Source: Pseudolabrys sp.
Lineage (GTDB): Bacteria > Pseudomonadota > Alphaproteobacteria > Rhizobiales > Xanthobacteraceae
Length of the DNA stretch: 7,367 bases
Assembly: GCA_026125925.1 (NCBI GenBank)
Contig: JAHCKF010000174.1
Coordinates: 1-7,367 of the forward strand
Reading direction: 5' to 3'
Part shown: positions 1-5,956 of the stretch, piece after piece
Numbering within the stretch: the stretch's first letter is position 1
Layout: every line of letters starts with the position of its first letter
Notes under the pieces: model-generated
The model's input: the letters and a program-made list of their open reading frames with translations, nothing else
Told to the model about the DNA's origin: nothing
Database searches by the model: none
Translations under genes and position numbers: made by a program

Positions 1-36
1 CGCGGTGAACAGCCCAGCCAAGACGATGCGCTTCAT
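1..36 (-). CDS. Start of an unidentified gene, partial (12 codons), probable secreted or membrane protein
   Basis: Reading the minus strand from position 36, an ATG opens a frame that runs off the window edge and encodes MKRIVLAGLFTA. A short basic n-region (Lys2, Arg3) followed by a hydrophobic run is what the beginning of a signal peptide or membrane anchor looks like. A strong Shine-Dalgarno (GGGGAGGA) lies 3 to 4 bases before the ATG, and this is the main reason for believing the start. It reads in the same direction as the tad genes and lies beyond the palindromic repeat, so it may be a separate transcription unit or a late member of the pilus locus. The product cannot be identified from 12 residues. 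Confidence 0.6.
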   Translation of the reverse strand, partial: MKRIVLAGLFTA

Positions 37-40
37 CGAT

Positions 41-47
41 CCTCCCC
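41..47 (-). promoter_or_regulatory. Ribosome binding site of the partial gene at 1-36
   Basis: The minus strand reads GGGGAGG here, four bases before the ATG at 36. It is the strongest Shine-Dalgarno match among the starts examined in this window and it decides the start of the truncated gene. Confidence 0.6.
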
Positions 48-133
48 ATCATTTGCGGGCTATTTCTGCCTGCGATGGGCGAAGGAGGCAAGGGCAGGGT
101 CGCCGCAAGTTACGAGGCGTGCCCGCACGCGCG

Positions 134-281
134 CTTCCCCTCTCCCCTTGTGGGAGAGGGTGGCGAACGAACGAAGTGAGTGAGCCGGGTGAGGGGTCTG
201 CATTCGACGGATGCGCTGACCCCTCACCCGCCTCGCCGCTGACGCCGCTCGGCACCCTCTCCCACAAGGGGAGAGGGGAAG
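134..281. repeat. Nested palindromic dispersed repeat (REP/MITE-like) downstream of tadD
   Basis: Positions 134-162 and 253-281 are perfect 29-base inverted repeats built on CCCCTCTCCCCTTGTGGGAG. Inside them is a second inverted pair, CGGGTGAGGGGTC at 186-198 and its complement at 218-230, and inside that a small GCAT/ATGC stem at 200-203 and 211-214. The whole unit could fold into one long interrupted hairpin in RNA or single-stranded DNA. From memory, the arm sequence belongs to a family of non-coding palindromes scattered through many Rhizobiales and other proteobacterial genomes. It contains no transposase. It begins 12 bases after the tadD stop, so it would lie in the tadD 3' untranslated region and could protect the 3' end or weaken read-through. 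There is no clear U-run after it, so I do not call it a standard intrinsic terminator. Confidence 0.88.
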
Positions 282-293
282 AAAGAATGAGAG

Positions 294-866
294 CTACTCG
301 ATCGCCTTGGCCTGGCTTGCGCTGGCCTGCAACAGGCGCAGATTGCTCAAGACGTAGGGGTTGCCGGGGGAGCGGCGAAGCGCCTCACTCAGCTTTTCGT
401 AGGCCCGCGCCTTATCGCCGCGCAGCATGTAGGAGTAGCCCTGGTTGTTGAGGATCTCGACCTTGACGCCGGCGAGCTTGATCGCCTGTGCGTAGGCGCG
501 GTCGGCGAGGTCGAAGCGCTTGACGTGATCGTAGGAGGCGCCGAGATCGAGCCAGGCTTCGGCATCGGTCGGATGCTGTTCGACGGCGCGGCGGAAATAG
601 CGCTCGGCCATGCCGTAATTGCCGGATCGGAAATAGGCCTTGCCGGTCGCAAGGTCGTCGCCCGGATCGGCGCCGAGCAGCCGGCCCTCGGGAGTCGGCT
701 CGCCGAAGGGCGCATTGGCGCCGCTCGGCGGCGCCGCGGCGAAGGCATCGGCGCCGGGCGTATCCTTCAGGCTATCCGACAGCGACGCATTGGTGGCGGC
801 GTTGCAGCCCGCGAGCATGAGCCCCGCGCACACGATCAACGCCAGCCGGCTGAGACTTCGACGCAT
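294..866 (-). CDS. tadD: TadD, TPR-repeat lipoprotein of the tight-adherence pilus system
   Basis: The 190-residue product starts with a lipoprotein signal peptide: Arg2/Arg3, a hydrophobic core, then the lipobox LAGC with the acylated Cys at residue 21. Asn follows the Cys, so there is no Asp retention signal and outer-membrane sorting is likely. Residues about 30-70 are a Pro/Ala/Gly-rich linker. Three TPR-like helical pairs follow, at roughly 72-104 (GKAYFRSGNYGMAERYFRRA), 105-138 (LGASYDHVKRFDLADRAYAQ) and 139-173 (NNQGYSYMLRGDKARAYEKL). TadD lipoproteins are thought to help secretin assembly or stability at the outer membrane. Unlike the other genes of the locus it is set apart from its upstream neighbour, by 110 bases after tadC, so it may have its own promoter. 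Its Shine-Dalgarno is weak (GGGGGT about 3 bases before the ATG). The assignment rests on lipobox plus TPRs plus position after tadC. Confidence 0.9.
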   Translation of the reverse strand: MRRSLSRLALIVCAGLMLAGCNAATNASLSDSLKDTPGADAFAAAPPSGANAPFGEPTPEGRLLGADPGDDLATGKAYFRSGNYGMAERYFRRAVEQHPTDAEAWLDLGASYDHVKRFDLADRAYAQAIKLAGVKVEILNNQGYSYMLRGDKARAYEKLSEALRRSPGNPYVLSNLRLLQASASQAKAIE

Positions 867-942
867 ACAACCCCCGATACGCTTAACGCGCTTGCCGTCA
901 GACTAGTTGACGCGGGTTAATTGTCCTGCCGGAACCACAAGC

Positions 943-960
943 AAAATTGCGCGCGATTTT
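943..960. promoter_or_regulatory. 18-base near-perfect palindrome in the tadC-tadD gap, possible operator
   Basis: AAAATTGCGCGCGATTTT is self-complementary except for one internal pair (948 with 955). It sits 17 bases past the tadC stop and about 77 bases before the tadD start. AT-rich ends around a GCGCGC core stand out in this high-GC window. It could bind a dimeric regulator. As an RNA hairpin it would have a tight loop and no following U-run, so a terminator is less likely. I found no convincing -35/-10 pair in the 110-base gap (867-976). Function is inferred only from symmetry and position. Confidence 0.35.
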
Positions 961-976
961 ATCGATCATTGTCAGC

Positions 977-1933
977 TTAAAAGTAATGACCGCTCGACAG
1001 CCGCACGATCACCGGCAGCAGAATGACGACGAACAGCACCGGGAAGATACAGACCATCATCGGGATGGCGAGCTTGGCCGGCAGCGCATAGGCCTTCTCC
1101 TCGGCGCGCGCCATGCGCTTGTGCCGCATGTCGTCGGAATAGACGCGCAGCGCATCGGTGATCGAGGAGCCAAGATCGATCGACTGGTTGATCAGGGTGG
1201 CGAAGGCGCGCGCCTCCTCCAGCGCCAGCCGTTCGGCAAAGCGCTCCAGCGCATCCTTGAGATTGCGGCCGGCGCGGATTTCCAGATTGGTGATATGGAT
1301 GTTGGCGGTGAGCGAGGGGTAGCTCTCGCCCATCTCGCGGCTGACGCGCTCGAGCGCGGCTTCCATCGACAGGCCGGCATTGGAGCAGACCACCAGGAGG
1401 TCGAGAAAATCCGGGAAGCCGGAGCGATGCTGCTGGGTCCGCGCCTTGATGCGCTTATCGATATAGATGCTGGGACCGACATAGCCGGCAACGCCACCGA
1501 CAATGACAACCATCCACCGCATCGAGCCCTGCATCGGCCAGACGAAGGGCAAGAGGAAGAAGGCCGCGGCGGCGAGCACCACGGCAAGCGCGGCGCGGCC
1601 GGCGAAGAACAGCGCGACGCCGCGCGGATCGTAAATGCCGGCCTGGATCAGACGACGGCGCAGCAGCCGCATCGCCTCCTGATCGGCGGAGTAATGCTTG
1701 TTGGTGTAGTCGATGATGCGGGCGACGGCGCGGGCGCTGGAATGGCGCAGCGCGTTGCGCGGATTGCGCGGCGCATCGACGATGCGGGCGTGGCGGCGCT
1801 TGAGCGAACCGCGCGAGCGCATCACCGCCATGATGGCGAAGGCGAGCGTGCCGGCGGCGAGGAACACCACCAGCGTGAGCATCATGCTCTGGCTGTCGCG
1901 GAAGGCGTTGGCGAGGACGTCGAGCATCGGCAT
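977..1933 (-). CDS. tadC: TadC, inner-membrane platform protein (T2SF/GspF family)
   Basis: The 318-residue product is one of the two GspF-like membrane proteins that form the inner-membrane base of the Tad pilus and are moved by the CpaF ATPase. Hydrophobic segments lie at about 18-38, 106-131, 139-156 and 286-310. The T2SF domain spans about 174-302. It opens with FPDFLDLLVVCSNAGLSMEA, the characteristic first helix with a Gly at the turn, and closes with the final membrane helix (KLAIPMMVCIFPVLFVVILL). A basic stretch follows the first helix (residues 39-50), consistent with a cytoplasmic loop. The start is 3 bases after the tadB stop, so the two are probably translationally coupled; an AGGA lies upstream inside the end of tadB. 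A second Met at residue 3 is a possible alternative start. TadC rather than TadB is called from gene order and its position before tadD. Confidence 0.95.
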   Translation of the reverse strand: MPMLDVLANAFRDSQSMMLTLVVFLAAGTLAFAIMAVMRSRGSLKRRHARIVDAPRNPRNALRHSSARAVARIIDYTNKHYSADQEAMRLLRRRLIQAGIYDPRGVALFFAGRAALAVVLAAAAFFLLPFVWPMQGSMRWMVVIVGGVAGYVGPSIYIDKRIKARTQQHRSGFPDFLDLLVVCSNAGLSMEAALERVSREMGESYPSLTANIHITNLEIRAGRNLKDALERFAERLALEEARAFATLINQSIDLGSSITDALRVYSDDMRHKRMARAEEKAYALPAKLAIPMMVCIFPVLFVVILLPVIVRLSSGHYF

Positions 1934-1936
1934 GCG

Positions 1937-2902
1937 TCAGATCCTGAAATTGACCATGCGGTACATGATGAAATTTCCGATGCCCATCCAGAAGCCGGCC
2001 GCCGCCAGCGCCATCTTGGTGAGCGGCTCGTGCCAGACGCTGGCGTAGAAATCCGGCACCATGAAGTTGATGACGATGAACATCATGATCGGCAGCGACG
2101 ACAGGATCAGCGCCGAGGCGCGGCCTTCGGCGGCGAGCGCGCGTACCTTGCGCCGCATCTTGAAGCGCTGGCGGATGACGCCCGACAGGTTTTCCAGGAT
2201 CTCGCCGAGATTGCCGCCGGTCGAGGTCTGGATCGCCACCGCGGTGACAAACAGCGGCAGGTCGTCGGTGCCGACGCGGAAGTAGAGATTGCGCATCGCG
2301 GTCTCGAGATCGGCGCCGTAGGTGATCTCGTCGCCGACGATACCGAACTCCGAACCGATCGGGTCCGGCATTTCGCGCGCCACCATGCCGATCGCCACCG
2401 GCACCGGATGGCCGGCGCGCAAGCTCCGCACGATGATGTCGAGGCCGTCGGCGATCTGCGCGCCGAACTTCTTCTGCCGGCGGTTACGCATGACCTTGAG
2501 CACCATGACCGGCAGCACCGTGGCGCTGAAGATGGCGGCGAGCACGGCGTGGCCGACATTGTGCCGCAGCATCAGGGTGGCGGCGAAGGCGCCGACGGCG
2601 CCGAGCGCGATGAACAGCACAAGGCGGTTGAGGCCGATGCTGAGGCCCGATTGCAGCAGCAGGCGGTTGAGGTCGAGGAAACGGAAGCGATAGTCGCCGG
2701 CGCCAGTGAGACCGCGCTCGCGGCGGATCTGCACCAGCACGCTCTCGCGGTCGGCGGCGCCTTCGATGACCTTGAGGCGGCGGTTGATGTTCTTCCGGTA
2801 GGAGCCGGTGTTGTAGCAGAACAGATAGACACCCTCGGCGAGCATCGCCGCCGACAGACCGATCAGGATGTAGAAGAAGTAGAGCGGGTTGATGTCGAAC
2901 AT
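1937..2902 (-). CDS. tadB: TadB, inner-membrane platform protein (T2SF/GspF family)
   Basis: The 321-residue product is the partner of TadC in the inner-membrane pilus platform (also called CpaG). Hydrophobic segments are at about 8-29, 92-112, 117-138, 263-283 and 296-314. The T2SF domain spans about 152-280. It begins with ADGLDIIVRSLRAGHPVPVA, where the GHPV turn is typical of TadB, and continues through the conserved region around DLPLFVTAVAIQTSTGGNLG (214-233). The loop at 31-62 is rich in Arg and Lys and is probably cytoplasmic, where it could contact CpaF. It follows cpaF after 12 bases with only a weak Shine-Dalgarno, which suggests coupling to cpaF translation, and it precedes tadC by 3 bases. 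Length and architecture are ordinary for the family. Confidence 0.95.
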   Translation of the reverse strand: MFDINPLYFFYILIGLSAAMLAEGVYLFCYNTGSYRKNINRRLKVIEGAADRESVLVQIRRERGLTGAGDYRFRFLDLNRLLLQSGLSIGLNRLVLFIALGAVGAFAATLMLRHNVGHAVLAAIFSATVLPVMVLKVMRNRRQKKFGAQIADGLDIIVRSLRAGHPVPVAIGMVAREMPDPIGSEFGIVGDEITYGADLETAMRNLYFRVGTDDLPLFVTAVAIQTSTGGNLGEILENLSGVIRQRFKMRRKVRALAAEGRASALILSSLPIMMFIVINFMVPDFYASVWHEPLTKMALAAAGFWMGIGNFIMYRMVNFRI

Positions 2903-2914
2903 CGCGCTACAAGC

Positions 2915-4333
2915 TCATAGCGGCTGCGACGGGTCGAAATAGCTGCCCGGGATGGTGATGCCGTGGCTGGAGAGTTCGGCGAGGAAGCGCGGGCGCACGC
3001 CGGTGGCGACGAAATTGCCCTCGACGGTACCGTCCGGCTTGGTGCCGGTGCGCACGTATTTGAAGATCTCCTGCATCTGGATGATGTCGCCCTCGAGCCC
3101 GGTGACCTCGGCGATCGAGGTGACCTTGCGCTTGCCGTCGGACTGGCGCGAGAGCTGCACCACGAGTTGCACGGCGTTGGCGATCTGGCCGCGGATCGAG
3201 GCCACCGTCATCGGCAGGCCGGCCATACCGATCATCTGCTCGAGGCGGGTGATGGCGTCGCGCGGCGTGTTGGCATGAATGGTGGCCATCGAGCCTTCGT
3301 GGCCGGTGTTCATGGCCTGCAACATGTCGAAGGCTTCCTCGCCGCGGCACTCACCGAGGATGATGCGGTCGGGTCGCATACGCAGCGCGTTCTTGACCAG
3401 ATCGCGCTGGCGGATTTCGCCCTTGCCCTCGACGTTGGGCGGCCGGGTTTCCATGCGGCCGACATGCGGCTGCTGCAACTGCAGTTCGGCGGCGTCCTCG
3501 ATGGTGAGCAGGCGCTCCTTCTCCGAGATGAAGGCCGACAGCGCATTGAGCATCGTCGTCTTGCCGGAGCCGGTGCCGCCGGAAATGATGGTGGAGATGC
3601 GCGCGCGCACCGCGGCGGCCAGCACCTCGGCCATCGGCGGGCGCAGTGCGCCGACTTCGACCAACCGCGACAGATCGAGCTTCTTCTTGGAGAATTTACG
3701 GATCGACACCAGCGGGCCGTCGACGCCGATCGGCCGCACCGCGACGTTGACGCGCGAGCCGTCCTGCAAGCGCGCGTCGCACAACGGATGACTTTCATCG
3801 ACCCGGCGGCCGACCGCCGCGACGATTTTATTGATAATGCGCAGCAGATGCTGCTCGTCCTTGAAGCGCACCGGCAGCGGCTCGAGCATGCCGCCGCGCT
3901 CGACATAGACGCATTCATGGCCGTTGATGAGGATGTCGGCGATGCTCGGGTCCTTGAGCAAAGGCTCAAGCGGACCGAGGCCGGTCATCTCGTCGAGGAT
4001 CTCGGAGACGAAGTCGGCGAGCTCCTGCTGATTGAGCGCCAGGCGCTCGGCCACGACATACTGCGTGACCATCGGCTCGACCTGGGCGCGGATCTGATCC
4101 TCCGGCAGCTTGTCGAGCGCCGACAGGTTGATCTCCTCGATCAGCTTGCGATGCAGCCGCACCTTGGCGTCGAGCAGCTTGCCCGACAGCAGCGGGTTAG
4201 CCGCAGGTTCGGCCGGGGCGGCCTGAGGTCCGAGACTCGTCACCAGGCTCGTCACCGCCGCGGGCGCAGCAACCGGCTCCGGCGCGGGTGACGGCGCAGC
4301 GGCGGCGCGGCGCAGCGAGAAACGACCGGACAT
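2915..4333 (-). CDS. cpaF: CpaF/TadA, secretion ATPase of the Tad pilus (GspE/VirB11 superfamily)
   Basis: The 472-residue cytoplasmic ATPase powers pilus assembly, and in some Tad systems retraction, by forming a hexamer under TadB/TadC. Residues 1-50 are a Pro/Ala-rich linker. An N-terminal helical domain follows (about 52-125), then the N-domain with DILINGHECVYVERGG (133-148), the arginine-rich fold region with LCDARLQDGSRVNVAV (184-199), and the motor domain. Visible motifs are Walker A GGTGSGKT (252-259, Lys258), the Asp box LLTIED (275-280), Walker B RIILGE (323-328, Glu328) and the His box from GHEGSM to TIHANT (344-356, His345 and His353). All key residues are intact. The gene starts 6 bases after the cpaE stop; its Shine-Dalgarno (AGGGTGA) overlaps that stop codon, so translation is likely coupled. 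Length matches CpaF proteins. Confidence 0.97.
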   Translation of the reverse strand: MSGRFSLRRAAAAPSPAPEPVAAPAAVTSLVTSLGPQAAPAEPAANPLLSGKLLDAKVRLHRKLIEEINLSALDKLPEDQIRAQVEPMVTQYVVAERLALNQQELADFVSEILDEMTGLGPLEPLLKDPSIADILINGHECVYVERGGMLEPLPVRFKDEQHLLRIINKIVAAVGRRVDESHPLCDARLQDGSRVNVAVRPIGVDGPLVSIRKFSKKKLDLSRLVEVGALRPPMAEVLAAAVRARISTIISGGTGSGKTTMLNALSAFISEKERLLTIEDAAELQLQQPHVGRMETRPPNVEGKGEIRQRDLVKNALRMRPDRIILGECRGEEAFDMLQAMNTGHEGSMATIHANTPRDAITRLEQMIGMAGLPMTVASIRGQIANAVQLVVQLSRQSDGKRKVTSIAEVTGLEGDIIQMQEIFKYVRTGTKPDGTVEGNFVATGVRPRFLAELSSHGITIPGSYFDPSQPL

Positions 4334-4339
4334 ATCACC

Positions 4340-5560
4340 CTACCCCGCCGCCAGCTTGAGCTTCTTCATCAGCGGCTTGACGCCGCCTTCGGCCTTCGGC
4401 GTGCCGATGACGATTTTCTTCAGTTCAGCGACCACCTTGTTGCCCTGCTGCACCTCGTTGAGCGGCACGCCGCGGTCGATCGCCTCGCGCACCAGCGCGT
4501 AGTCGTTCGGCAGCGTGTGCAACGGCGTATCGCCGAGCGCGCGGGCCACGTCGGACAGGCGCAGGCCGGAATTGAACATCTTCTGCTGAAAACGATTGAC
4601 GATGACGTGCGGCGCCGGGATGTCGGTGAGCCGCTCGGCTATGGCGCCAACCAGTTGCTTGGCGTGGCGCAGGCCGGGCACTGTCGCCTCGGTGACGACA
4701 TAGAGCTTGTTGCAGCCGAGCAACACGCTGTCGGTCCAGGAGAACCAGGTGCGCGGCATGTCGAAGACGACATAATCGAAATGCGCCGACACCAGATCGA
4801 GCAGGCGCATCACCACGTCGGGATCGAATGAGCGCATTTCGGCCGGCCGGTTCGGCGCCGCCACGACGGCGAGACCCGACGAATGATAGGACAGCATCAC
4901 CTCGAGCAACTGACGGTCGAGGCGATCCGGCCGCGGTTCGATCTCCGCGAGATTGAGGCGCGGCTCGAGATCGAGATAGTCGGCAACCGAACCCTGCTGG
5001 AAATTCAGATCGACGATGCACACCGACGGCTTGGCGCGCGCCGGGCCACTGTCGAGCAGCAGCAGCGCCGTCTGCACCGCCAGCATGGTGACGCCGGCGC
5101 CGCCGACGGCCGGCAGGAACGAGACGATCTGCGCTTCCTTGCGGTCGCCGCCGCCCGATGCCGGCCGTTTGCCGACGCGGGCGCAGGTGCGCACCAGATC
5201 GAGCCCGCTAACCGGCTTCACCAGGAAATCCGCGACGCGCAATTGCATCAGCGTGCGCGCCAGATTGGCGTCGAAGGCCTCGGTCACGGCCACCACCGGC
5301 GGCCAGTCGGCGGTGCGCGCGGTGAGCCGCGCCAGCGCCGCCAGCTCATCGCTGCGGCCGATATCGAGATCGACGACGATCACGGTGACGCCGTCAGTGT
5401 CGAGCGTATCGGCCAGCGCCGACAGCGGTCCGGTCTCGACCACCAGCTCGATGGCGCTGGAGGCGGAAAAAGTGGCGCGCGCCATGGCGCCGAAATCGGC
5501 GTCGGCGGTGACGACGACGACCTTGGTCGGTGCAGGCGTGGCGGGGCTGGGATGACGCAT
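4340..5560 (-). CDS. cpaE: CpaE/TadZ, pilus localisation protein (degenerate receiver domain plus ParA/MinD-like domain)
   Basis: The 406-residue product has two domains. Residues about 13-128 fold like a response-regulator receiver: Asp64 (VVDLD), Thr93 and Lys115 (FLVKP) are in the expected places, but the usual acidic pair after strand 1 is Thr18-Ala19. Residues about 143-385 are a MinD/ParA-like domain. Its P-loop reads AVGGAGVTML (151-160), so both Lys positions of the deviant Walker A motif (KGGxGKT) are Val152 and Val157. The A' strand (CIVDLNFQQGSVADYL, 181-196) and Walker B strand (YVVFDMP, 263-269) are recognisable. CpaE/TadZ proteins place the pilus machine at a cell pole or site. 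The start at 5560 is 12 bases after the preceding lipoprotein gene and has GAGG 3 bases upstream. A basic tail (residues 395-402) ends the protein. Confidence 0.93.
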   Translation of the reverse strand: MRHPSPATPAPTKVVVVTADADFGAMARATFSASSAIELVVETGPLSALADTLDTDGVTVIVVDLDIGRSDELAALARLTARTADWPPVVAVTEAFDANLARTLMQLRVADFLVKPVSGLDLVRTCARVGKRPASGGGDRKEAQIVSFLPAVGGAGVTMLAVQTALLLLDSGPARAKPSVCIVDLNFQQGSVADYLDLEPRLNLAEIEPRPDRLDRQLLEVMLSYHSSGLAVVAAPNRPAEMRSFDPDVVMRLLDLVSAHFDYVVFDMPRTWFSWTDSVLLGCNKLYVVTEATVPGLRHAKQLVGAIAERLTDIPAPHVIVNRFQQKMFNSGLRLSDVARALGDTPLHTLPNDYALVREAIDRGVPLNEVQQGNKVVAELKKIVIGTPKAEGGVKPLMKKLKLAAG

Positions 5561-5572
5561 CGGCCTCGCCCC

Positions 5573-5956
5573 TTACTTCACGGGACCGGCTTGCGAATTC
5601 ACGGTCGGCCCGAGCGGTGCCGTATTCGACGGCGCCGCCGCGTTGGCGGCCCCGGCGTCGCCGCCGCTGCCGCTGCCGCTCATGCCTCGCGGCCGGATGA
5701 CGCGTCCGGTGCGGTAGCGCGTCATGGCCGACTGCATCACGGCGCCGTCGAAGGCGATGTCGCGCTGGCCCGACACCGCCGGCCACGGATCGACCATCTC
5801 GGTCAGCTTGGCGGTCTGCAGCGCGTTGCCGGACTGGCGCGACATGGTGTCGGTGCGGTCGAGATATTCGGAGCAGCCGGCGAGCGTCGCCGCCGCCAGA
5901 ATGAGGGTCAGGTGTCGCGTCGTGTTGACCAGCATGGGCTTATTGAACCGCGCCAT
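5573..5956 (-). CDS. Small lipoprotein at the cpaD position of the tad operon
   Basis: The 127-residue product has a lipoprotein signal (hydrophobic run LTLILAAATLAGC) with the lipobox LAGC and Cys28, followed by Ser, which favours the outer membrane. The mature part has a compact segment (residues 30-90) including SEYLDRTDT, MVDPWP and AMTRYRTGRVI, then a low-complexity tail rich in Ser, Gly, Ala and Pro (92-127). It lies between cpaC and cpaE, where the CpaD pilus lipoprotein normally lies, but at 127 residues it is much shorter than the usual 200 or more and I do not recognise the CpaD domain. From memory, similar small proteins with the DPWP motif occur in rhizobial pilus loci. The start at 5956 overlaps the end of cpaC by 17 bases and has GGAT upstream; a start at Met8 (5935) would avoid the overlap and still give a good signal peptide, but has no clear Shine-Dalgarno. 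The role is inferred from position. Confidence 0.85.
   Translation of the reverse strand: MARFNKPMLVNTTRHLTLILAAATLAGCSEYLDRTDTMSRQSGNALQTAKLTEMVDPWPAVSGQRDIAFDGAVMQSAMTRYRTGRVIRPRGMSGSGSGGDAGAANAAAPSNTAPLGPTVNSQAGPVK
5663..5680 (-). repeat. Three tandem copies of a 6-base unit encoding Ser-Gly
   Basis: GCCGCT is repeated exactly three times on the plus strand; on the coding strand this is AGCGGC three times, giving the SGSGSG stretch just after Met92 of the small lipoprotein. It is a short in-frame microsatellite in the disordered tail, where copy-number change would alter length without shifting the frame. Confidence 0.8.

Noticed and set aside
49..267. A 72-codon minus-strand frame through the palindromic repeat
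   Set aside because: It reads straight through the inverted repeat (HPLPQGERGS-type peptide). Such frames arise wherever this repeat family occurs and are products of the repeat rather than genes.
134..281. The palindrome as a CRISPR repeat or a classical intrinsic terminator
   Set aside because: There is a single inverted unit with no direct repeats and spacers, and no U-run follows the stem on the minus-strand transcript.
5..451. A 148-codon plus-strand frame across the repeat and the end of tadD
   Set aside because: It translates both repeat arms (LPLSPCGRGW and LSHKGRGEE) and runs antisense into tadD, with no plausible ribosome site or domain.
867..976. A sigma-70-type promoter for tadD
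   Set aside because: Candidate boxes such as TTGTGG have no partner at 16-18 bases, so no promoter was called.
947..2920. A 657-codon plus-strand reading frame covering both tadB and tadC
   Set aside because: It lies wholly antisense to two genes with clear T2SF domains. Its product is dominated by His, Asp, Arg, Gln, Gly and Ala with no domain or hydrophobic structure, as expected from the complement of high-GC coding sequence.
2963..4291. A 442-codon plus-strand reading frame opposite cpaF
   Set aside because: It is antisense to the ATPase with all Walker and box motifs intact, and the composition is the same Asp/His/Arg/Ala-rich shadow pattern with no recognisable motif.
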